A stretch of DNA of 64,000 bases from Lumbricus rubellus. Taxonomy: Eukaryota; Annelida; Clitellata; Crassiclitellata; Lumbricidae. The stretch covers positions 28,566,981 through 28,630,980 of the forward strand of contig OX243815.1 in NCBI GenBank assembly GCA_945859605.1, in the 5' to 3' direction. The notes beneath the pieces were generated by a model. That model was not told the DNA's origin. It did no database searches and saw nothing but the letters and a program-made list of their open reading frames with translations. The translations under genes and the position numbers were made by a program. Shown in pieces: positions 10,511-20,191 of this stretch; within the stretch, counting starts at the first letter, position 1; each line of letters opens with the position of its first letter.

Positions 10511-11936
10511 ATCTGATTGTCACTAGAAGGATTTTTTGCAAACTTGTTGTCAGTAAATGGTTCATTAATTTTGCCTTAAAGTAGACTTGGTATTGACAGC
10601 CTATACACCCGCTTTGCCATCCATTCAATTAACTGTCTTGCAAAGTATACCGTAATATCTGTTTAAGATCTTTCACCTATTATAGAAAACAACTTGTTGG
10701 TCCAGAGCTAAAATACTAGCTGACTCACGCTTGTTCTCTGAGTTATTTTGCAACTATAGGGCGTTTACTCCATGGGCTACCACCACACGCACCCCAAAGC
10801 CGTTCCCATAACCCTTCATCAGAGACTATAATAGACCATACATAGCGGTTTTATTCCTGAAGCCACTAATCTCATGCACACCCAAATCGTTTATATTGTA
10901 TGGTTGTATGAATGTATACCTTATAATAAGAATTTTATTAATCTGTTTAGATGTAGACCTATGTACACCAACGGGTGGATATGCAATTGATAAAGAATGT
11001 ATTTGCTCACAGAATAGCATGCATGCTGTTTAGGACGAAATCAGTTTGAGTTGGTTGAGTAGGCCTACAGAAAAAAAGGCGGTGGTATTTTTGTAATGAA
11101 GTCAGTTCAATTTTCGTCATCCTGATTTATCAAAGGGCATGATACAATATTTAGCTAATGTCTCAAGCATAATTATGCAGGGATAATCTTGAATGGTGGA
11201 ATTCAATCTCTTCAGTTCAACTGACATTGAACGTCGGGGGCTAGTTATCAATAATTCTAGATGGAAGTACTTTCTTTGGGTGCATGCTTCTTGTGTTATA
11301 AGCTTATAGTAAATGGTCCTGATGACCAGTCCATCTGCCTATCAGACCATTGATTCTAAACCTAAAATCTTTAATTTATTGACGATTATGTGTTAGTATT
11401 GTGCAAAATAGCCAAGAAAAAAAGCATTTCTGGTTAATTCTTTTGAAGTTGTACTAAACAGATGTCTATAAAAAGAAATTCCATTGACAAAATGCCTATG
11501 GTTAGCCCTGCAGGTGACTTCATGTGACGTATTGAATATCAGAATGTATTAAAACAACAGAAAACTCTAAATACTTTGCAGTTGAAAATTTCATGTCATT
11601 TTGTATTTTTACGTGAAATTAACAAGCTAGCCTGTCATACAACCTTTCCAATTCAGTCTCAGATAATCATCTGTTTGACTTTGAAAAGCAAGACCTTACC
11701 TAGCCACCGGTTTTAAACCGTGACTATATACATGTAGGATGGGCTTTAATTGATTTGCTGGTATGTTACGGTAACGAAGCGACAGAAGTCGCGATATGAT
11801 AAAACAAGAACACAGTTATAGGCTGTCATGCTGACCCCAAAGGTCAAGCCACCGACGAAGATCTGAGAATTAACTCACAGGCAGATATGTTGCGACCCGT
11901 AACCAAGAATCAGTTATTGACTGCAGCGACGGCAAT
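10511..11936. other. Intergenic DNA, nothing recognised
   Basis: AT-rich sequence without supported open frames, tandem repeats or recognisable element ends. Confidence 0.5.
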
Positions 11937-12018
11937 TTGCACACGATTAATCAACGATTAATCAAAGATTAATCAACAATTAATCAACGATTAATCAACG
12001 AATAATCAACGATTAATC
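11937..12018. repeat. 11-bp minisatellite CGATTAATCAA with TAATC cores
   Basis: About seven tandem units of cgattaatcaa, with small variants (aagattaatcaa, cgaataatcaa). Each unit contains TAATC or its complement GATTA, the core bound by Otx/bicoid-class homeodomains. Regulatory use is inference only. Confidence 0.85.
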
Positions 12019-12121
12019 AGAGCCACCCGCCATGTAGCCTACACGGTTGACGTCAAGCTGAGAAAATGCCAAGTGTTGCAGGCCATTATACTGATATGCA
12101 AGTAAATTTCGTCATAATTAT

Positions 12122-12660
<539 letters not shown>

Positions 12661-13271
12661 GTCACATCGTCAGTCATGTGTGTTCCATCAGGTCCGCCTA
12701 ATTAAAATGACGAAATCCATAGCTTTGTTTTTCACCTTGCCATTCAATGTCTTAGCGACCGCGCGTCTGACTATTTGATGTGTGTGGTCTTCGCGAGCAT
12801 ACGACGATCAACAGTGATATGATAGCTTACCATGACATTGTGTGTCCTAATTACGCGCATGCGTGCAGTCCTACATGTATATGCGAGACCTAATTGTACT
12901 GCGCATCAGTGTCTGATGGACCACTTCGTTAATCTCAGAAGCCAAGCACCTGCATGTCTGGGGTCACGTGCCACGTTACAATCTACGATGAAGAGCGTGA
13001 CATAGTGAAAATGAAAAGGCTATTATTATGGTTCTGGTATTTTTAAAAATAACAACCTGTCGACAGTGAACAAACAACCACGACATAAACGTCTTTCGTG
13101 ATAGCAGCCTCAGTTCTTTTTGTTTAAAAAAACTTCACTCAAAGATACCAGCATGTGGGCCTAAAGATGAACTGATACACAGTTAATTATGCAATGCTAT
13201 GCAAAAGTATGCATGCATATACTATGAACATTGGTCTGCATGCACGCATGCACGTACATGCACGCATGCAC
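12661..13271. other. Intergenic DNA beside the LTR element
   Basis: No gene was seen. Just before the LTR element is a run of GCATGC/CACGCATGCA palindromic words (about 13208-13271), the local context of the insertion site. Confidence 0.5.
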
Positions 13272-13276
13272 CCAAT
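13272..13276. repeat. Target-site duplication, left copy
   Basis: CCAAT directly precedes the 5' LTR and is repeated exactly after the 3' LTR at 19873-19877. A 5-bp duplication is typical of Ty3/gypsy integration. Confidence 0.9.
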
Positions 13277-14380
13277 TGTCACGAGTTGCCCTTGTTGATA
13301 GCATTGGGCCCTATGCATTGTATCTATATTGTGCTATGTTGTATATAATTATTATTTGCTTAAATGAAAGTTGGACAATATTATAGGACTATGCTAGTAT
13401 GCTTATTATAATAATCTAGCTTATATAATATATCGATGGTCGTCGATGGTCGTTGGGTCCAAAAGGTGTGTCAGGGGTTAAGGGTCATCTGTCTGGAAGG
13501 CGGATAGGCCTATATAGGCAAGAGAACGGACTGTCTGGGGGTCAGTCGTCGGAGGAGGGTCAGTCGGCGGTCAGTCGTCGGAAGCTGTCGTCGAGGAGTC
13601 ATCAGTCGTCGGTCGGAGATGCGAAGTGGGCATGCGCGCTGAACTTTACTGAAGGACGTTCGAGCGTAGGACAACGCACAACGGTGCAAGAAGGTGAATA
13701 CTGGGCACAACGGTGCTACCAGGCGAATTCGGAGCACAACGGTGCTACTACCAGACGAGGACGGTCTAGGAGGAGCGGACGCTTTCCCGCCATTTTCTCC
13801 GTCGCTTTCCGCCACTTCGTCGCAACTTCTCTACCACGTGACCACGTCTATGCTAGACGTGGGCGGTGTCTGTGAGAGCGGAATCTTCTCCGCCACTTCT
13901 ACGACCGAGGTGGGCGGTGCCGGAAGAAACGGGCACTCCTCTACAAGACGCGACCAGCGGTCGTAGCTGGAACGCCAGCAGGACGGGAACTCTCGACGCT
14001 GGGTTCGAGAACGGACCAACGGACGCCTTCAGAACCAACCAGACCAGTGAGCCGACCGAAGCCCTTCACTGCGTAACAGGACTTCTTCACACCTGCAGAA
14101 ACTGTCTCCATGCGAACGGAAACGTGAGTGGGGGCGAAGTTTTGTTGGGGGTCTGGGGGAGGGCACGACCATCGATTAGGGCGCTATAGGCGTAGCCTAT
14201 TAACGATACTGTTTTTGCTCTATATGTATATGTCTTTTAGTTTAATTTCAGTTGTCTTTTTATCTGAATAATTTTCTAAACGAGTTCATGCTTTGTTTTC
14301 TAGTATTTCGATGACAATATTCTAGACACCCTTTCCTTAATAGGCTAGGGCTAACTCGCCATTTAAGATAACTCATGACA
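13277..14380 (+). repeat. 5' LTR
   Basis: 1104 bp from TGTCACGAGTTG to CTCATGACA, reproduced at 18769-19872 with the same length and spacing (offset 5492). It contains a TATA-like tatataatatat near 13421. Open frames of 60-140 codons inside both LTRs are the same and have no domain; I treat them as chance readings. Confidence 0.95.
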
Positions 14381-14383
14381 ATG

Positions 14384-14400
14384 TGGTGGCAGCATAGGTG
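14384..14400 (+). other. Candidate primer-binding site
   Basis: TGGTGGCAGCATAGGTG begins three bases after the 5' LTR. The TGG start pairs with a tRNA CCA end, as in LTR element primer-binding sites, and TGGTGGCAG resembles the initiator-Met type (TGGTAGCAG). Which tRNA is used is uncertain. Confidence 0.55.
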
Positions 14401-14744
14401 GGATGGTTGAGTTTGTTTAGGATATGGTCGTTGCATTAGGAACATAAGCTACATTTGACTCGATAGAATTAGACGGGGATTTAGACACTGATTAAACGAT
14501 TTAGCTAAACGCATTGAAGCATTGCTAAAGATAATTTATGCTATTATAGCGTAGGTGTTTCACGCTGCATAAATAGGCCAGAGGGATTGTTTAAAGATCT
14601 GTTGTAGACTTAGTTAAACATACTTCTTCTATAGTGTCGCCTATAGTGGGGTCTAAGGTAATTATCTAGACTGAATAGATTAGCATTTGTCGCTTAGGGG
14701 ATATTCTGTTTCAGTTTAGCCCAGTAGGCTAATTATATCTCGAC

Positions 14745-17700
14745 ATGGAGCAATTGATAGCACTTGCCGAAAGGAGTGGCTTGAAAGGGCCTGAGCTTCT
14801 TGAGTTTGTGGAGAAGCACAGAGCTGATGAAGAAGCGCGACAGAAACGGATTCTTGAGCGAGAAGAGAGAGCAGCTGACAGAGAGATGCGCAAGTTTGAA
14901 TTAGAGCGACAGGCTAAAGTGGATGCAGAACAAAACGCACTCAAGAAGTTTGAGATGGAGCAACAGGCTAAAGCTGTAGCCGAAGAAAACGCCATGAAGA
15001 AGTTAGATTTGGAGAGACAGGCCACGGCCGAGGCCGAAGCCAATGTAATGAGGAAGTTAGATTTGGAGAGGCAGGCAAAAGCCGAAGCCTTAGATTTGGA
15101 AAGACGGGCAAAAGCCGAAGCCGATGAATGCGCCATGAGGAAATTGGAACTTGAAAGAAAGATGAAACAGGAGGCGCACGAGCAAGCATTGGAAATGCAA
15201 AAGGAGCAGCATGAGCAGTCTATGGCTTTGGAGAAAGCTAAGCTCGAAGGGAAGGCTGTAGGCCTACGGCAGGCTAGTATTAGAAGTGGTAGTGAAAACG
15301 CTGCATCGGAAGAGGATGGTGAAGAGGAGGAGGAAGAGGAGCGGACCTCGGATTTTACAGTCAATGCGAGGAAAGGACCAAAGCTGCCTCCATTTGAGGA
15401 TGGCAAAGATAATATGGACGCTTATCTGAGAAGATTTGAGAAATATGCGTCTATTCGAAAATGGAAAAGGCAGGAATGGGCAGTTTATTTGGCCGCACTT
15501 TTGAAAGGACGCGCTTTAGATGTGTTTGCGCGTATGCCGCCTGAACAATACGACGATTACGACGCATTGAAAGATGCTCTTCTGAAAAGATATCAGATGA
15601 CGGAAGAAGGCTTTCACAAGCGGTTTAATAACTGTAGACCGGAAACTGGAGAAGCGCCTCAACAATTCATCACCAGGTTAGAAAGCTACTTGATGAGATG
15701 GATTGAGCTCGCCAAAGTCACTCAAGACTTCGAAGGACTAAAGAGTCTGCTGGTAAAGGAGCAGTATCTCTCGGTAGTGAGCAAAGAATTATCGCTGTTC
15801 TTGAGAGAAAGGGCGCCAAAAGACCTTCAAGAACTCGCTAAATTAGCGGAGACTTACATAGAGGCACACGAAGGAAAGTCAAAACAGTCATACCAGTCGG
15901 ACTACGGAGAGAAAGAAGTAAGAACAGAGGGAAAATTTCTCAAGCCAGACATCACGAAGGAAAATGAGAGGGCTGGAAAGAAAGACCAAAAACGTAACGG
16001 GGCTACTGATAGGCCTTGTTTTTTTTGTAACCGATACGGGCACTCCTATAATTCATGTCGGTTTAGAATGAATACGTCACATAAAGCAGCAGGAATGCAG
16101 ACTTCCTGGAAGCCTAGAAATGCACGGCAGAACCAGAAGAAAAAAACTGAGAACAAGAAAGATAAATCAGCATCTTCCGCAGTTGATAAGAAAACGCACC
16201 AAACGACCGCAACTTCAACCGATCCAGAAGGAACGCTGGTCAAGGAAGGGTGTGACGAAAATGCTGGTCAGGCGTTGAAAAATCTGTCCGATGGTGAGGA
16301 TGTCGAACTAAGATGTGGCTGCAAAGCGCACGTCATAGCTGAAGCCTGTAGACCGGGTAAATACGGAACTGATATGAAGACAACAATTGGTTATGTAGGA
16401 GATCAACAGGTCGAAGTGCTTCGAGACACCGGATGTTCGTCAGTGGTTGTAGCCAGGAGGCTGGTGAAAAAGAATCAGATGACTGGGAAGCATGAGTTGT
16501 GCATTCTGATTGACAAAACTACGAGGAAAGTGCCAACCGCTATCATTGAAGTCAGAACGGACTACTTCACAGGGAAAGTGAAAGCGCTCTGCATGAAGGA
16601 AACTTTATACGACCTTGTAATTGGAAATATCTCTGGAGCGGAACTACGGCCCAGATCCTTCGACAAGAGTACTGAAGTACACGAACAAGACTTGCTGATT
16701 GACGCAGAGAAAGAGGCGGGGAGTACTGAAGAGCAGTTGAATGTGACATCAGCTGTTGAAACCCGACAGATGAAGGAGAAAGCAAGAGCACTGCCAAAGC
16801 AATTACGAGTTCCAGACTTTCAGAATGAAGTCACATTGGAAACGTTAAAGAAGGAACAAGCTGAAGACAGTTCATTGAAGAAATACTGGGAGTATTCTAC
16901 ACAGAAAGAAGCGACTGGAACGAACGATGACGATCGCATCGTACGCTTTGATGTGGAACGAGGACTGCTGTACCGCAAGTTTCGATCACCACATCATAAC
17001 TTCGGCGATGAAGTGAAACAGCTGGTAATTCCATCCAGGCTGAGAACCAGAGTAATGGAAATAGCCCATAGCTCAATTCTTGGAGGACACTTGGGCATTC
17101 ACAAAACTCAAGAGAGAATTCTATCTCAATTCTTTTGGCCAGGATGCTACAGTGATATCGGAAGATACTGTCGATCCTGCGATATTTGTCAAAGAACGTT
17201 GCCGAAGGGGCGAGTTCAGAAAGTGCCTTTGATCAAAATGCCGATAATTGACACGGTCTTTAAGAGATGCGTGGTCGACCTCATTGGACCACTTCCATGC
17301 TCAGAGCGAGGACACCGGTACATTTTAACGTTGGTGGATTGTGCAAGCCGCTATCCTGAGTGTATCGCGCTTAAGCAAATTGACACCTGTTCTGTTGCAG
17401 AAGCATTGCTTAGCATCTTTTCAAGGATGGGGGCGCCATTGGAACTGCTCTCGGATAATGGATCACAGTTCACAGGAGCAATGATGAAGGAAGTAGGTCG
17501 ACTTCTGTCGATAAAACAATTATTCAGCACTCCATATCACAGTCAAAACTGTGGATTGGTTGAGAGATATAACGGAGTCATCAAACAAATGCTTCGGAAA
17601 ATGTGTGCAGAGAAAGTGAGAGATTGGGATCGATACTTAGATCCTTTGATGTTCGCATATCGTGAGGTCAGTAATGAAAGTACGGGATTCAGTCCATTTG

Positions 17701-18428
17701 AGATGATTTACGGAAGACCTGTGCGAGGATCCATGGCGATCTTGAAAGAACTGTGGACTAAAGACATTGCTGAACCAGAGGAGAAGACGACTTATGAGTA
17801 TGTTGTCGATCTGAGGAATCGTCTTCAAGAGACTTGTCACTTGGCGCAAGAAAATCTGCAAAGAGCCGCTGATAAATATAAGCGCAATTTTGACAAGCAT
17901 GCCAAGCCTCGAAAGTTTGATCCAGGCGATAAAGTACTGCTACTGTTGCCTACAGAGAGCAACAAACTGCAAATGCAATGGAAAGGTCCATTTCAAGTAC
18001 TGAAACGATTCGGAGAAGCTGATTATGTAATCCAGTTTCCTCACCGAGCAAAGACGTTCCATGCGAACATGCTGAAACGCTATCATGAGCGTCAACCAGA
18101 GACAGAGAACAGACCGAGCGAGGAAACCGTGAACGACGAAATGCAAGCTGTAGGAGCGGCTGTCGTCGTCGAAGAATTGTCGGATGCAGAGATGAATGTG
18201 ACAGGTGAAGGAAATCTGCCACTCTTTAACAATCTGCAGAAAGAGACCTACAAAGATGTGGAGATAGGCCACGATCTGTCAGAGGATCAGAAGAAGGAGG
18301 TCGAAAACCTCTTGGAAGAATTTCAAGACATCTTCAGTGATGTGCTAAGAAGAATCAAGCTAGTCGGTCATCGGATTCAGCCTGCGTTAAATGTCGCAGG
18401 GATGAAGAGGCCATATCCTGTGCCATAG
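14745..18428 (+). CDS. Gag-protease-integrase polyprotein of the Gmr1-like element
   Basis: 1227 codons in one frame from the ATG at 14745. Residues about 1-200 are a charged alpha-helical coiled coil. Residues about 215-370 form the Gag core (YLRRFEKYA, VYLAALLKGRALDVF, LKDALLKRY). A CCHC zinc knuckle (CFFCNRYGHSYNSC) lies near residue 424, and the retroviral-type aspartic protease motif RDTGCSSVVV near 559. Integrase follows: an HHCC zinc domain at about 774-815 (HLGIH ... CRSCDIC), then a DDE core with Asp in VVDLIGPL, Asp in LSDNGSQF and Glu in GLVERYNG, the last two 35 residues apart. A GPY/F-like C-terminal part (GDKVLLLLP, WKGPFQVLKRFGEADYVI) comes next. The last 60 residues are the linker that normally leads into RT. 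Reverse transcriptase and RNase H are absent. All visible catalytic residues are present, so Gag and integrase may be functional. Confidence 0.93.
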   Translation: MEQLIALAERSGLKGPELLEFVEKHRADEEARQKRILEREERAADREMRKFELERQAKVDAEQNALKKFEMEQQAKAVAEENAMKKLDLERQATAEAEANVMRKLDLERQAKAEALDLERRAKAEADECAMRKLELERKMKQEAHEQALEMQKEQHEQSMALEKAKLEGKAVGLRQASIRSGSENAASEEDGEEEEEEERTSDFTVNARKGPKLPPFEDGKDNMDAYLRRFEKYASIRKWKRQEWAVYLAALLKGRALDVFARMPPEQYDDYDALKDALLKRYQMTEEGFHKRFNNCRPETGEAPQQFITRLESYLMRWIELAKVTQDFEGLKSLLVKEQYLSVVSKELSLFLRERAPKDLQELAKLAETYIEAHEGKSKQSYQSDYGEKEVRTEGKFLKPDITKENERAGKKDQKRNGATDRPCFFCNRYGHSYNSCRFRMNTSHKAAGMQTSWKPRNARQNQKKKTENKKDKSASSAVDKKTHQTTATSTDPEGTLVKEGCDENAGQALKNLSDGEDVELRCGCKAHVIAEACRPGKYGTDMKTTIGYVGDQQVEVLRDTGCSSVVVARRLVKKNQMTGKHELCILIDKTTRKVPTAIIEVRTDYFTGKVKALCMKETLYDLVIGNISGAELRPRSFDKSTEVHEQDLLIDAEKEAGSTEEQLNVTSAVETRQMKEKARALPKQLRVPDFQNEVTLETLKKEQAEDSSLKKYWEYSTQKEATGTNDDDRIVRFDVERGLLYRKFRSPHHNFGDEVKQLVIPSRLRTRVMEIAHSSILGGHLGIHKTQERILSQFFWPGCYSDIGRYCRSCDICQRTLPKGRVQKVPLIKMPIIDTVFKRCVVDLIGPLPCSERGHRYILTLVDCASRYPECIALKQIDTCSVAEALLSIFSRMGAPLELLSDNGSQFTGAMMKEVGRLLSIKQLFSTPYHSQNCGLVERYNGVIKQMLRKMCAEKVRDWDRYLDPLMFAYREVSNESTGFSPFEMIYGRPVRGSMAILKELWTKDIAEPEEKTTYEYVVDLRNRLQETCHLAQENLQRAADKYKRNFDKHAKPRKFDPGDKVLLLLPTESNKLQMQWKGPFQVLKRFGEADYVIQFPHRAKTFHANMLKRYHERQPETENRPSEETVNDEMQAVGAAVVVEELSDAEMNVTGEGNLPLFNNLQKETYKDVEIGHDLSEDQKKEVENLLEEFQDIFSDVLRRIKLVGHRIQPALNVAGMKRPYPVP

Positions 18429-18467
18429 GCTATGAGACAGGAGCTGGACAAGGAAATCGAGGACTAG
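18429..18467 (+). pseudogene. Stub of the reverse transcriptase N-terminus
   Basis: Directly after the TAG at 18426-18428 the same frame continues for 12 codons with the charged segment expected just before the RT fingers, then meets another TAG (18465-18467). The homology then stops. The rest of RT and all of RNase H are deleted; the following 300 bp is 3' untranslated sequence up to a weak purine-rich tract (gtggggcc) before the 3' LTR. Confidence 0.7.
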
Positions 18468-18768
18468 GTTAGGGGTGATAATGCTGTGAGTGAGTAAGTC
18501 GGATGGATCATCAGTCTTTGATCTATCATCAAGGAGCTAATCCAGTAAATGGGAGTTTAGTATTTACTGGGTTTTAATTTTGCAGCCGTATTTCTTTATT
18601 ATACGCTTTTAAAAAAGGGTTTGAAAATGTGGGGGCCGATTTTTTAAGCCGCCATCTGTAGGCCTAAATAGGAATTAGGATAAGTAAACCTAGATATTAA
18701 CAGGGCAATCGTTTTAGTTTTAGTTGTAAAGAAAAGCTAAGGTAGTTTTCTCTTAAGTGTGGGGCCAT

Positions 18769-19872
18769 TGTCACGAGTTGCCCTTGTTGATAGCATTGGG
18801 CCCTATGCATTGTATCTATATTGTGCTATGTTGTATATAATTATTATTTGCTTAAATGAAAGTTGGACAATATTATAGGACTATGCTAGTATGCTTATTA
18901 TAATAATCTAGCTTATATAATATATCGATGGTCGTCGATGGTCGTTGGGTCCAAAAGGTGTGTCAGGGGTTAAGGGTCATCTGTCTGGAAGGCGGATAGG
19001 CCTATATAGGCAAGAGAACGGACTGTCTGGGGGTCAGTCGTCGGAGGAGGGTCAGTCGGCGGTCAGTCGTCGGAAGCTGTCGTCGAGGAGTCATCAGTCG
19101 TCGGTCGGAGATGCGAAGTGGGCATGCGCGCTGAACTTTACTGAAGGACGTTCGAGCGTAGGACAACGCACAACGGTGCAAGAAGGTGAATACTGGGCAC
19201 AACGGTGCTACCAGGCGAATTCGGAGCACAACGGTGCTACTACCAGACGAGGACGGTCTAGGAGGAGCGGACGCTTTCCCGCCATTTTCTCCGTCGCTTT
19301 CCGCCACTTCGTCGCAACTTCTCTACCACGTGACCACGTCTATGCTAGACGTGGGCGGTGTCTGTGAGAGCGGAATCTTCTCCGCCACTTCTACGACCGA
19401 GGTGGGCGGTGCCGGAAGAAACGGGCACTCCTCTACAAGACGCGACCAGCGGTCGTAGCTGGAACGCCAGCAGGACGGGAACTCTCGACGCTGGGTTCGA
19501 GAACGGACCAACGGACGCCTTCAGAACCAACCAGACCAGTGAGCCGACCGAAGCCCTTCACTGCGTAACAGGACTTCTTCACACCTGCAGAAACTGTCTC
19601 CATGCGAACGGAAACGTGAGTGGGGGCGAAGTTTTGTTGGGGGTCTGGGGGAGGGCACGACCATCGATTAGGGCGCTATAGGCGTAGCCTATTAACGATA
19701 CTGTTTTTGCTCTATATGTATATGTCTTTTAGTTTAATTTCAGTTGTCTTTTTATCTGAATAATTTTCTAAACGAGTTCATGCTTTGTTTTCTAGTATTT
19801 CGATGACAATATTCTAGACACCCTTTCCTTAATAGGCTAGGGCTAACTCGCCATTTAAGATAACTCATGACA
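18769..19872 (+). repeat. 3' LTR
   Basis: Second 1104-bp LTR, TGTCACGAGTTG to CTCATGACA, with no difference from the 5' LTR seen by eye. Near identity implies recent insertion, since both LTRs are copied from one template. Confidence 0.95.
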
Positions 19873-19877
19873 CCAAT
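19873..19877. repeat. Target-site duplication, right copy
   Basis: CCAAT follows the 3' LTR and matches the copy at 13272-13276. Confidence 0.9.
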
Positions 19878-20142
19878 CTGCAGACATGCATGACCAATGC
19901 AACTGTTGATATACTTGCTTGCAGTGGGCCATGCCTGGTGATTCGGCATAATGAAGAGAAACCACGCCTGCACGCAGCTGATGAGGAGGAGGCAGTGAGC
20001 AGTGAGTGCCCTTGGTAAATAACGTTTCCCAGAGGCTTCATGCGATTGCTACACGGTTGACCAACCCACTTCATCTGACCAGTTCATCTGTAGTTGTCAT
20101 CGATCATCATCATCATCATCGTCGTCGTCGTCGTCGTCGTCG

Positions 20143-20191
<49 letters not shown>

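Larger units (their letters stand above)
13277..19872 (+). mobile_element. Gmr1-like Ty3/gypsy LTR retrotransposon lacking RT and RNase H
   Basis: A 6596-bp insertion bounded by two 1104-bp direct LTRs (TGTCACG ... CATGACA, short inverted TGTCA/TGACA ends) and the CCAAT duplication. The single long ORF encodes Gag, a zinc knuckle, protease and integrase, and ends just where reverse transcriptase should begin. Placing integrase ahead of the RT position is the Ty1/copia-like order described for the Gmr1 group of deuterostome Ty3/gypsy elements. The same peptides are readable from both LTRs and the LTR lengths match exactly, which indicates recent integration. Because RT is absent, reverse transcription must have been supplied in trans. 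Boundaries are certain; group membership rests on domain order and sequence motifs. Confidence 0.93.

Noticed and set aside
13453..14189. Open frames of 60-140 codons inside the LTR
   Set aside because: Repeated exactly in both LTRs, no domain, overlapping each other on both strands; LTRs are normally non-coding. A small accessory protein cannot be fully excluded.
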